The notes under the pieces: model-generated
The model's database searches: none
Seen by the model: the letters and a program-made list of their open reading frames with translations, nothing else
What the model was told of the DNA's origin: nothing
Assembly (NCBI GenBank): GCA_965200615.1
Contig: OZ241377.1
Location: 3,596,001-3,660,000, forward strand
Direction: 5' to 3'
Length of the DNA: 64,000 bases
Source: Bin5 sp965200615
GTDB lineage: Bacteria > Chloroflexota > Anaerolineae > Caldilineales > Caldilineaceae
Program-made: the position numbers and the translations under genes
In this document: piece by piece, positions 27,155-35,744 of the stretch
How the letters are laid out: every line of letters starts with the position of its first letter
How positions within the stretch are numbered: the stretch's first letter is position 1

Positions 27155-28959
27155 TTTAGGCTCCTCCCGGATCTATTTCGCTTCAGCAGTGCAAGTAGCT
27201 CATCCAGAGGCCTGGCATTGAGGATATCTTCCGCGCGCAGCCAGGCCCGCCGAGCAGTATGTACTCCGTACCGCAAAAGATCCAGCTGGCCGACGCTGTG
27301 CGCGTCACTGTTAATGACAACAAAACAACCAAGGCCGGACGCCAGGCGTGCGTGCTCGGCGGAAAGATCCAGCCGTTCGGGATTGGCGTTGATCTCGACT
27401 GCCGTCCCCGTTTCGGCACAAGCCCTTAGTATCTTCTCCAAGTCGATTTCTGAAGGGGAACGCCGGCCCAAAAGCCTGCCTGTAGGGTGCCCCAAAATGT
27501 CAACAAAGGGGTTGTGGATTGCCTTCAAACAGCGTTCCGTGATCCGCTGGCGGTCCTGCCGCAATCCGCTGTGAATGCTGGCCACGACCACGTCCAGCGC
27601 AGCCAGGACCTCATCAGGCAGACCCAACTCGCCGTCGCCCAACACCTCAACCTCAGTGCCCTGTATCAGCCTGAAGTCGATGCCCCTTGCGGCATAGCCG
27701 TCGTTGACCGCATCGACCTCCCGGCGCTGTTCAAGGAGCGCCTCTGCGTCAACGCCGCGGGTAACCCCCAGGCCGACACTATGGTCGGTAACGGCCCAGT
27801 AAAGATAGCCTCTGCTGCGGGCGGCTTCGGCCATCTCGGCGACGGAAGATTTCCCGTCGCTCCAGGTTGTATGGCCGTGAACTTCGCCCTCTATCTCCCC
27901 TTGAGAAACCAATTTGGGAAGCGTGCGATCTGACGCAGCCTCCATCTCGCCGTCGCCTTCACGCAGCTCGGGCGGCACCCACTGCAATCCCATGAATTCG
28001 TACAATGACTCTTCACTGTCAAAGAAGCGTTGCTCACCGCCCGCTTCGGATTCACTGATGGACCCATTGCCGGACACGGGATTCGCTGCCAGGGCGTAGA
28101 GCCCGCTTTCGCCAAGCTGCCAGCCCATCTCTTTCGCTTTCTCGTCGAGGGCTGCCAAATGCTCAGGGCTGCCGGTTGCGCGGCAGAGGGCCGTTCCCCA
28201 ATGACTCTTCTCAACCACCTTCAGAGTCGTCGAGGGCCCATCAAAGAGCGACACGGTCACCGCGTCCGCGTCGCTTTGAACAACCTCCGCTACTTGCGGC
28301 AAACTCATGAACGCCTTCAGGGTCTGGTCGGCAAGGCAACTGACGGCCAGAAGCTTGATTTCGCCGGTTGTCTCGCGCCAGCGACGCAAACTTCCGACGA
28401 CAGAGATACGCTCAACAACTCCTTCTCCACACTCTGCCTTCAACCCAGCCAAAAGGCTTTCCGCAAGCGGCAGAGAACTGCCTATCGGAGTCCGATCATC
28501 AGACTGGCGGCTGAGCAGCTCGATGCTCTTCAGGATCCGCTCTTCGGTCTTGGCGCCAAAGCCCTTGAGGCCCCTTAATCTACCTTCCTCTGCAGACTTT
28601 TTCAGCGCCTCAACACTGGTTATATCCAGTTCGCGCCAGAGGCGCTGCACAGTCTTGGGACCCACGTCGGGCACCTGCAACATCGCCACAACGCCTTCGG
28701 GCACCTGCTTGGCTAGCTCAACGTAGTACGGCAGCGAGCCGGTGTCCAGCAGTATTTGAATCTTCTCGGCTATCGCCTCGCCGACTCTGGGAAGATCCCG
28801 AAGAGCGCCGGCGGAGGCGACTTCATTGATATCCTGCTCGAGGCCGTCGATGGTCCGGGCCGCATTTGTATACGCGAGCACGACAAAACGGCTCTCACCC
28901 AGAATCTGCAACAGGTCGCCGGTCGCCTTGAAAACACCGGCCACCTGCTTGTTGCTCAT
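27151..28959 (-). CDS. polX: PolX-family protein with inactive polymerase site and intact PHP domain
   Basis: A 602-aa member of the bacterial family-X polymerases (gap filling and 3'-5' exonuclease). The helix-hairpin-helix region (VPDVGPKTVQRL) and the start of the polymerase domain (VVGSLRRWRETTG) are clear. Catalytic metal-binding GDIDIL has become GEIKLL (residues 199-204), and the third carboxylate is replaced in TTLKVV (244-249). The C-terminal PHP domain keeps its histidines and acids (VHGHTTWSDG, VTDHSVG, IHSG, GHPTG, SDAH). The nuclease is therefore likely active and the polymerase not. I start at ATG 28959 (MSNKQ), the family start, rather than 29034. Confidence 0.9.
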   Translation of the reverse strand: MSNKQVAGVFKATGDLLQILGESRFVVLAYTNAARTIDGLEQDINEVASAGALRDLPRVGEAIAEKIQILLDTGSLPYYVELAKQVPEGVVAMLQVPDVGPKTVQRLWRELDITSVEALKKSAEEGRLRGLKGFGAKTEERILKSIELLSRQSDDRTPIGSSLPLAESLLAGLKAECGEGVVERISVVGSLRRWRETTGEIKLLAVSCLADQTLKAFMSLPQVAEVVQSDADAVTVSLFDGPSTTLKVVEKSHWGTALCRATGSPEHLAALDEKAKEMGWQLGESGLYALAANPVSGNGSISESEAGGEQRFFDSEESLYEFMGLQWVPPELREGDGEMEAASDRTLPKLVSQGEIEGEVHGHTTWSDGKSSVAEMAEAARSRGYLYWAVTDHSVGLGVTRGVDAEALLEQRREVDAVNDGYAARGIDFRLIQGTEVEVLGDGELGLPDEVLAALDVVVASIHSGLRQDRQRITERCLKAIHNPFVDILGHPTGRLLGRRSPSEIDLEKILRACAETGTAVEINANPERLDLSAEHARLASGLGCFVVINSDAHSVGQLDLLRYGVHTARRAWLRAEDILNARPLDELLALLKRNRSGRSLK

Positions 28960-29281
28960 CCGGGGTCGTTTCGTACCTTCGACCACTATCTCAGCCCCCT
29001 GAAGAAGCCAAACGGGAAATGTCTCAAAAGTCACACCTTTCAGGTTACACTGATCATCTGGATCAGCGCAAATGAACTGTATAATACAGCCTCAGTGATC
29101 GGCCTTGGTGGGACTGGCTGCATATTCACCTGTACACGCTGATTCCTTGTTCGCACATTCCTCCCTTCGCTAGTAGAATGGCCACAAGGCAGTCACCGCG
29201 GTTGAACTTGCCCGTGGTCGAACCTGCAAACGAAGCGGCGCATCGCTATCTCGAATTCCGAGCGCCATAGGCAGGAAGCTC

Positions 29282-30496
29282 TTGGCTACGATACGTTTGA
29301 GCAAAGTTTCCATAGAGTTCGGTGTGCAGGGCGGGATTGCTCGCGGCGGGGCCATTCCCTGGATGCGCACTTCCGGTCCGGAGACGCGGGAGGGGGAAGA
29401 CGAAGAGCCTGATCGCGTTCAAGCGCTTGACCGGGTCGACCTGACAGTCCCCGACGGCCGCGCAATGGCCGTCCTGGGGCCGTCGGGTTGTGGAAAGAGT
29501 ACGCTCCTGCGCGTCATCTCGGGACTGGAGCCCGACTACAGCGGGGAACTCTACTACGATGACCAGAACATGATGGACGTGCCCCCCAGAGACCGCTACA
29601 TCGGCATGGTCTTTCAGAACTACGCGCTCTACCCCCACTTTGAGGGCCACGGAAACTTGTCCTTCTTCTTTCGGATGCGCAAGGCTCCGGACGAGGAGAC
29701 GGAGGAGCGGATACGGGTCACGTCGGAAATCATGGGGATCGGCTTCAACTCGCTGCTGCAGCGCAAGCCCGGCACCCTGTCAGGAGGGCAGCAGCAGCGC
29801 GTCGCCATCGCAAGAGCTATCGTGCGCAGGCCGCGGGTCTTTCTCTTCGACGAGCCTCTCTCCAACCTGGATGCGAAATTGCGATCGCAGACTCGGGTCG
29901 AAATCAAGCGGCTCTTGCGCAGGTTCTCGATTACCGCTCTTTATGTGACCCACGATCAGACCGAGGCCATGGCCCTGGGCGACCTGGTGGCAGTGATGCG
30001 GGCAGGGCGGATTGAGCAGGTTGGTCCGTTTGAAGAGGTTCGACGGCAGCCTGCCAATACGTTCGTCGCAGGATTTTTGGGAATCCCGCCGATGAGTCTG
30101 CTGCCTAATGCGGTAGTGGATCAGGGCGGGATCGTCGCAGGCCAAGGGCTGCGGATCGTCCCGCATACCTCGCAGATGCAATCGCTCAGGTCCGGACAGA
30201 GGGTGACAGTTGGGATTCCGGCCGAATCAGCGAAGATAGTCGTTGATGAAGGGCTGTCAACCTCAGAGGAAGTTGGACCGCGGCCGCGAACCAACTGCTG
30301 GCAGGGGGCAGTGGAGTCTGTTGAACCGGACTATGGCAGGCAGATCCAGTTTATTGGATTTCGGTCAGGCGAACACCGCCTCTTGGTCCAAGCGGACGTC
30401 CGCGAACGGATTGCGCTCGGCGAGCGGATTGTTGCTCAGTTTGACAGTTCGGGACTTCACTTCTTTGACGACGAAAGCGGAGACCGTTTGGCCTGA
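29282..30496 (+). CDS. ABC transporter ATP-binding protein, MalK/UgpC type
   Basis: An importer ATPase of 404 aa for carbohydrate-type transporters. Walker A GPSGCGKST, Q-loop FQNYALYPHF, LSGGQQQR signature, Walker B FLFDEPLSNLD and THDQTEAM are intact, with a C-terminal TOBE/OB regulatory region. Between the first and second strand it carries an unusual insertion of about 30 residues, Gly- then acid-rich (GGIARGGAIPW...REGEDEEP), before the Walker A. Start codon TTG at 29282. No permease or binding gene is adjacent, so it may serve several sugar importers, as known for MsmX-type ATPases. Confidence 0.9.
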   Translation: MATIRLSKVSIEFGVQGGIARGGAIPWMRTSGPETREGEDEEPDRVQALDRVDLTVPDGRAMAVLGPSGCGKSTLLRVISGLEPDYSGELYYDDQNMMDVPPRDRYIGMVFQNYALYPHFEGHGNLSFFFRMRKAPDEETEERIRVTSEIMGIGFNSLLQRKPGTLSGGQQQRVAIARAIVRRPRVFLFDEPLSNLDAKLRSQTRVEIKRLLRRFSITALYVTHDQTEAMALGDLVAVMRAGRIEQVGPFEEVRRQPANTFVAGFLGIPPMSLLPNAVVDQGGIVAGQGLRIVPHTSQMQSLRSGQRVTVGIPAESAKIVVDEGLSTSEEVGPRPRTNCWQGAVESVEPDYGRQIQFIGFRSGEHRLLVQADVRERIALGERIVAQFDSSGLHFFDDESGDRLA

Positions 30497-30513
30497 CTTC
30501 CGGCCCCGTTCGC

Positions 30514-32448
30514 TCAAGTTCCTTGCGGGACAGATTCTGCGGCTTTGACCCGCATGTACTGGCTCGTGTACAGGTCATGGTAGAAGCCCTTCATTGCCAA
30601 CAGCTCCTCGTGTGAGCCCCGCTCGATAATCCGATGATCGTTGACGACTAACACTTCATCGGCATTACGGATGGTGCTGAGCCGGTGGGCGATGACAAAA
30701 GCGGTGCGGCCCTCCAGCAGCCGCAGCAACGCCTGCTGGAGTTGGACTTCGGTACGCGTGTCCACGCTGCTGGTCGCCTCGTCCAGGATGAGAATGCGAG
30801 GATCGGCGAGGACGGCGCGGGCGATCGCAATGAGCTGGCGCTGTCCCTCGCTGAAGTTGTTTCCCTGCTCCGAGACCTGTGAGTCGTAGCCCCCTGGAAG
30901 CAGTCGAATGAAACTGTCGGCGTTTGCCAGTTCTGCCGCGGCCACCACCTCTTCGTCGGTTGCGTCGAGGCGGCCATAGCGGATGTTTTCGCGCACTGTT
31001 CCGGAAAAGAGGAAGGTATCCTGCAACACGATGCCCAACTGTTTCCGCAGCGAAGCCTGCTGAACGTCGCGGATGTCGCGGCCGTCGATGCGAATGTTGC
31101 CCTCGTCTACGTCGTAGAAGCGGCTCAACAGACTGATAATCGTCGTCTTGCCGGCGCCGGTGGGGCCCACCAAAGCGATAGTGGCGCCGGGCTTGGCATG
31201 GAGACTGATGTTCTCCAGGACGCGTTCCGGTTCTGACTCCTCCATTGGATCCTTGCGCGCATTCGCCCCTGGCAGGCGGCCATTTCCTCGACCGCGCGGG
31301 GCAGGAACGGGCGGCGGCTCCGCATCATAGCTGAAGCTCACGTTGTCGAATTCCACCTCACCCTTTATTTCTTCAAGGGGCGGGGCGCCGGGCCGGTCGG
31401 TCACAGTGGGTTTCACGTCCAAAGTCTGAAAAATGCGCTCCGCGCCGGCCAGGGCTGATTGCAGTTGGTTATAGAGCATGGCGATGCCGCGCATGGGGCG
31501 GAAGAAGTTCATTATGTAGATGATGAAAGCCGCAAGAACGCCGACCTCCAGGATCCCTCTAATTGCCAGCCACCCACCCAGAAAGGCGGCCACTGCGATC
31601 GTGATGGTCATCATCGTTGTGAACATCGGACCCAGGGCGGCGGTGATGATGTCGGCCGTCATCCCGGCTTTTCTGTACTTGGAATTGACATCGTGGAAGG
31701 TTGCATATACTTCCTTCTCGCGGGCGAAAGCCTGGACCACGCGCGCCCCGGTAATGTTCTCCTCCATCACGGCGTTCAGCGCGCCGAGGTTGTGTTGGAC
31801 GGTGCGAAATGCCGCACGGCTGCGGCGGGTCACCTCGCCGGTGATGATCAGCATCAGCGGCATCAGGACGAGCATGGCCAGGGCAAGCTGCCAGTTGAGA
31901 AGAAACATGGCGACGAAAGTTCCTCCCAGAAGCAGAATGTTCGAGGTAAACTCGATCAGGCCATTGGAAAGCGTGCGGTTTATCGCCTCTGAGTCGTTGG
32001 TGATGCGACTCATCAGATCGCCGACCTGGTTGCGGTCGTGAAATGCCATCGACATTTTCTGGAGATAGCTGAAGAGACCGGCGCGAATATCGGACACGAA
32101 CCGCTGGCCCAGGACGACCATGATCAGACCCTGCACGGCGGACGTGCCAGCGGCGCCGAGATAGACGGCGATGATCTGCAACGCCAGGATGCGGAGTCCA
32201 ACGGCGTCACCTGGCGCGATGTACAGGTCGATAGCGCGGCCAAGCAGCATCGGTCCAATAAGCCTCAGCACTGTGCTGATGGTGACAAAGAAGGCAACGA
32301 TCAGCAGCTGCAGGCGATACGGCCGCAGATAGGCGGCCATGCGCATGAGCGTGTAGCGCGTGTTGCCGGCGGCCTCTCCGGTGAGCATGCCGCCGCCGCC
32401 AAAACCGAGGCGCATCGGCTGTCTTTGTGGTTGTCGGGATACAGTCAT
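30514..32448 (-). CDS. ABC exporter half-transporter, canonical ATPase subunit
   Basis: A 644-aa fusion of a six-helix type IV exporter domain and an ATPase domain. Walker A is GPTGAGKTT, Walker B ILILDEATSSVD with the catalytic Glu, and the switch His is in IAHRLSTI. The signature is FSEGQRQ rather than LSGGQ, as is usual in the canonical subunit of heterodimeric exporters. A Pro/Arg-rich linker of about 40 residues is inserted in the ATPase N-terminal strand region. It is 53 bp downstream of the partner gene on the same strand. Likely exports lipids, drugs or peptides; the substrate is not readable. Confidence 0.9.
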   Translation of the reverse strand: MTVSRQPQRQPMRLGFGGGGMLTGEAAGNTRYTLMRMAAYLRPYRLQLLIVAFFVTISTVLRLIGPMLLGRAIDLYIAPGDAVGLRILALQIIAVYLGAAGTSAVQGLIMVVLGQRFVSDIRAGLFSYLQKMSMAFHDRNQVGDLMSRITNDSEAINRTLSNGLIEFTSNILLLGGTFVAMFLLNWQLALAMLVLMPLMLIITGEVTRRSRAAFRTVQHNLGALNAVMEENITGARVVQAFAREKEVYATFHDVNSKYRKAGMTADIITAALGPMFTTMMTITIAVAAFLGGWLAIRGILEVGVLAAFIIYIMNFFRPMRGIAMLYNQLQSALAGAERIFQTLDVKPTVTDRPGAPPLEEIKGEVEFDNVSFSYDAEPPPVPAPRGRGNGRLPGANARKDPMEESEPERVLENISLHAKPGATIALVGPTGAGKTTIISLLSRFYDVDEGNIRIDGRDIRDVQQASLRKQLGIVLQDTFLFSGTVRENIRYGRLDATDEEVVAAAELANADSFIRLLPGGYDSQVSEQGNNFSEGQRQLIAIARAVLADPRILILDEATSSVDTRTEVQLQQALLRLLEGRTAFVIAHRLSTIRNADEVLVVNDHRIIERGSHEELLAMKGFYHDLYTSQYMRVKAAESVPQGT

Positions 32449-32501
32449 AAGAATCTGATTCGCGCAATTCAGCTGGCCGGGCGGTCAATTATCGCCGGGC
32501 T

Positions 32502-34358
32502 TCAGGCCTCTTCAAACTGGGAGTAGTAGATCTCCTGGTAGATTTCGCTGCCGGCCAGAAGTTCCTCGTGTGTGCCCTGGGCGGCGATCTTGCCGTCGTC
32601 GAGGACGAGGATAAGATCGGCGTCGACGACGCTGCTAATCCTCTGGGCGACGATGAATGTTGTCGTGCCCTCCATCTTCTTCGCGAGCGCCTCTTGTAGT
32701 CTCAACTCGGTATCCAGGTCAACCGATCTGGTCGAGTCGTCGAGAATCAAGACGGATGGTTGCGTCAGCAGAGCTCGGGCGATGGCGATACGCTGCTTTT
32801 GTCCGCCGGAGAGATTGGCGCCGCGAGCCTCGACCAGGCTCTCGTACTGGTCCGGCATCTGCATGATAAAGTCGTGGGCCTGGGCGGCTTCCGCGGCGCT
32901 GATGACCTCTTCAATCGTCGCATCGGGCTGGCCGTAGGCAATGTTTTCGCGCACAGTTCCTGCGAAGAGAGTCGTCTGTTGCAGGACCACGCCAATTTCC
33001 TTGCGCAGCTGGATCGGCTCCCAATTGCGTACGTCCACGCCGTCGACCTTGACAACGCCTCCTTCGGCGTCGTAGAAGCGGGGGATGAGATTGACCAAGG
33101 TGCTTTTGCCGGATCCGGTCGCGCCCATCAGGGCGATCTTCTGTCCTGAAGCGGCATGCAGCGAGATGCCGTCCAGCACTTCTTCGCCTACGGGCCGGAC
33201 ATTGCCGTTGGGCGTGCGAGTCAGCCGCTGCCCGTTCGCAGGTCCTGCGTCAGGACTGCCGCTCTGCGACTGGGCCTGGCCATTGCCGGCGGCGGAGTCC
33301 AAGCCCCTTCTGATCCGTGACCCGGAATAGTGAAAGGAGACGTTTTCGAAGCTGATATCCCCGGCAGGTTTTGTGATGGCAGCAGGTGTAGGCGGCGCCT
33401 GGATGGCCGGCTCTGTATCCAGGACTTCAACGACGCGTTTTGACGAGGCTTCTGCGCGGGAGATCATCGACAGAATGTTGCTCAGAAGCAGCAATGGCGA
33501 CATTCCGATCAGCATGTAATTGCTGAACGCGACCAGTTCTCCGATGGTGAGACGTCCACCGATGACATCGATGCCACCGCGCCAAGTTGCGATCGTAGCG
33601 CCCAGATTCGTCAGGACCAGCAGCACCGGCATTACCAGGGCGAGGTACCTGCCCACCTTGATGTTCTGCTCCATGTAGTCGACGTTGTCGCGGTCAAAGT
33701 TTTCGATCTCGTACTGCTCCCGGACAAAGGCCTTGACAACGTGCACGCCGGCGAGATTCTCCTGAACCAGGGTGTTCAGCTTGCCCAGTTTCTGCTGTAC
33801 GATCGAAAACAGAGGGCCCACGACGCGCAGGAACCAGAAGATAACGGACCCAGAGATGATGAGCATCGTGACCATGATCAGGCCGAGCCGCCAGTCGATG
33901 ATCAGCATCATTGTAAGGCTGCCGATGACCATCAGAAGCGTTCGCAACAGCAACGCCATGCCGGCGCTGAGGAACATGCGGGCAACGTCGACGTCGCTGG
34001 AGACACGGGTCATAAGTTGGCCCGTCTGCATGCGGTCCAGGTTGGCGAAGGAGAAGCGCTGGATGTGGCGGAAGAGGTCGTTGCGCAGGTCAAACGCGAT
34101 CCCTTGGGAGATCTGTGCGCGGGCGATGCCCTGGCCAATGGTCGTGGCGGCGCCGAGAATTGCGGCCAGCAACATGATCCCGCTGCCCTGCCAGACGGCC
34201 GCCATGTCGCCGGCGCGAATGCCCTGATCTATGATGAACTGAACCATACGCGGCGTCACGAGTTCCATCAGCACAGGCAGAATCGTCGTGACGATGCCCA
34301 GTACGGTCATCCAGGCATAGGGGCGCAGGTAGCGAATTACCCTGGCTAATCCACTCAT
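32502..34358 (-). CDS. ABC exporter half-transporter, degenerate-site subunit
   Basis: A 618-aa partner of the preceding exporter. Six hydrophobic helices from residue ~15, Walker A GATGSGKST, signature LSGGQKQR, but Walker B ends LILDDSTRSVD: the catalytic Glu is Asp, the hallmark of the degenerate half in heterodimeric exporters such as TM287/288, BmrCD and LmrCD. A Gln/Ser/Gly-rich insert precedes the Walker A strand, as in the partner. I begin at ATG 34358 (MSGLARVIRYLRPYAW), where family members start; the frame is open further upstream to 34529 but that extension looks non-conserved. Confidence 0.88.
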   Translation of the reverse strand: MSGLARVIRYLRPYAWMTVLGIVTTILPVLMELVTPRMVQFIIDQGIRAGDMAAVWQGSGIMLLAAILGAATTIGQGIARAQISQGIAFDLRNDLFRHIQRFSFANLDRMQTGQLMTRVSSDVDVARMFLSAGMALLLRTLLMVIGSLTMMLIIDWRLGLIMVTMLIISGSVIFWFLRVVGPLFSIVQQKLGKLNTLVQENLAGVHVVKAFVREQYEIENFDRDNVDYMEQNIKVGRYLALVMPVLLVLTNLGATIATWRGGIDVIGGRLTIGELVAFSNYMLIGMSPLLLLSNILSMISRAEASSKRVVEVLDTEPAIQAPPTPAAITKPAGDISFENVSFHYSGSRIRRGLDSAAGNGQAQSQSGSPDAGPANGQRLTRTPNGNVRPVGEEVLDGISLHAASGQKIALMGATGSGKSTLVNLIPRFYDAEGGVVKVDGVDVRNWEPIQLRKEIGVVLQQTTLFAGTVRENIAYGQPDATIEEVISAAEAAQAHDFIMQMPDQYESLVEARGANLSGGQKQRIAIARALLTQPSVLILDDSTRSVDLDTELRLQEALAKKMEGTTTFIVAQRISSVVDADLILVLDDGKIAAQGTHEELLAGSEIYQEIYYSQFEEA

Positions 34359-34877
34359 AGGCAGAACTGTTGAGGACCAATATGAAGGCTGGCGGCGACA
34401 GAAGTCACTCCAGCGTACTAAAGCGGTTTCGCAAGTATAGCTTGAGGTCGCAGGGAGATGCAAATTGAAGGGAGTTGGGGTCCCCCTGAAAACATGACAA
34501 ATCCTGCCAAAATCCTTCAGCGCTTTCACCCTTGAGCCGTTGAATGGAACCAGGGCTCGTTAACGTGCGTCAGAAAAGTGATCTGCAGGACGCCAACTTT
34601 TGTGGATGAGCAACAGGAGGAGGGCGCTCTCAAGGAGGGCGTGAACGGGAATCCGTTTGACTTTAGGTCGGGGCTGATGTATAAGAACTGATGTCGATCA
34701 GGCGTTCCCTGAGGTGGAAATCCTGGAGGAAAACAGCGGCAACTGCGCAGGTAAGTTCAGCATGGGATCTGGTTCTGGACGGCCAGCACGGGAGCCTGTA
34801 CGTCCCATCTCCTTTCCAATTCTGGCGGGCCCGCAACATCGGGTTAGAAAATTCAATACTGGCAATTGAGGTTTTTC
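34359..34877. other. Intergenic region before the PhyH cluster
   Basis: About 520 bp between divergent units. An open frame ending at about 34691 gives a natural-looking acidic peptide (DEQQEEGALKEG then NPFDFRSGLMYKN) with no start, which might be the tail of a lost gene. No clear promoter hexamer pair is seen. The remainder shows nothing recognisable. Confidence 0.35.
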
Positions 34878-35744
34878 ATGCATATATCTGAAGAACAGCG
34901 AACGCAATACCGCAATGAAGGATACTTTTTTCTGGAGAACGCCATCCCTGCGGATCAAGTTGAGGGACTGCGCGCGGAGTGCCAGCGTTACATTGACCGG
35001 TACGACGCTGAGATGGAGGCCAAGGGGGTGACGGTGCAGGGTATCAACCACTATAAGAAGCGATATTTTATCAGCCGGCGGGGGTTGGAAAGCCCGACCA
35101 TTACAGAATTCCTTTTCGGAGAACTGATGGCGGACGTCTGCAGGGCGACGCTGGGCGAAAATGCCTTCTTGTTTCACGAGCAGTATGTCGTGAAGTTTGC
35201 CGAAGTGGGCACGAAATTCGGCTGGCATCAGGACTCCGGCTACGTGGGGCACTACCACAGGCCCTACCTCTCGTGTTGGTGCGCGCTTGACGACATGTCG
35301 ATTGAAAACGGAACTGTATCGGTCCTGCCCTACTCGGCAATCGGAATGACGCCTGAGGACCTTTATGACCACGAAATCGAAGCCGGAAGCAATGACAAGA
35401 TCGGTTACCAAGGCGAGCACCCTGGAATCCCGGCTCTCGTTCCCGCCGGCAGCATCGTTGTATTCAGCAGCCGCACGTTTCATCGCAGCGGCCCGAATGT
35501 GACATCGAGGGTCCGGCGCTGTTATCTGGCCCAATATTCGGCGGAACCGATTATGAATCGCGAGGGAACGGATCTGTGGGGGCAGGCGATCCCGATAGTA
35601 CAGGACGGGCCAGTCGTGTGGAGTCCCTGTGCAGAGTTGATCTGTCCCAAAAGTTACATACAACGGAGCCCAATTCCGCTTCGTTGCAGGATAGACTCGG
35701 TAGTATTGCATCCATGCAGCCTACGAAGAAGGGAAGTGAAATGA
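34878..35744 (+). CDS. Phytanoyl-CoA dioxygenase (PhyH)-family oxygenase
   Basis: A 288-aa cytosolic non-haem Fe(II)/2-oxoglutarate oxygenase. The double-stranded beta-helix ligands are visible: HxD in GWHQDSGY (H117, D119), distal His202 in RTFHRSGPN, and the 2-oxoglutarate Arg at about 211-213. There is a C-terminal tail of about 45 residues after the core. ATG 34878 is chosen; a TTG at 34866 adds four residues. The stop overlaps the next gene's ATG as ATGA, so translation is coupled. Substrates in the family vary from fatty acyl-CoA to ectoine, phosphonates and natural products. Confidence 0.88.
   Translation: MHISEEQRTQYRNEGYFFLENAIPADQVEGLRAECQRYIDRYDAEMEAKGVTVQGINHYKKRYFISRRGLESPTITEFLFGELMADVCRATLGENAFLFHEQYVVKFAEVGTKFGWHQDSGYVGHYHRPYLSCWCALDDMSIENGTVSVLPYSAIGMTPEDLYDHEIEAGSNDKIGYQGEHPGIPALVPAGSIVVFSSRTFHRSGPNVTSRVRRCYLAQYSAEPIMNREGTDLWGQAIPIVQDGPVVWSPCAELICPKSYIQRSPIPLRCRIDSVVLHPCSLRRREVK

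Noticed and set aside
29080..29085. TATAAT before the MalK-type ATPase
   Set aside because: No matching -35 at 16-18 bp, and it is 197 bp before the start codon; chance match likely.
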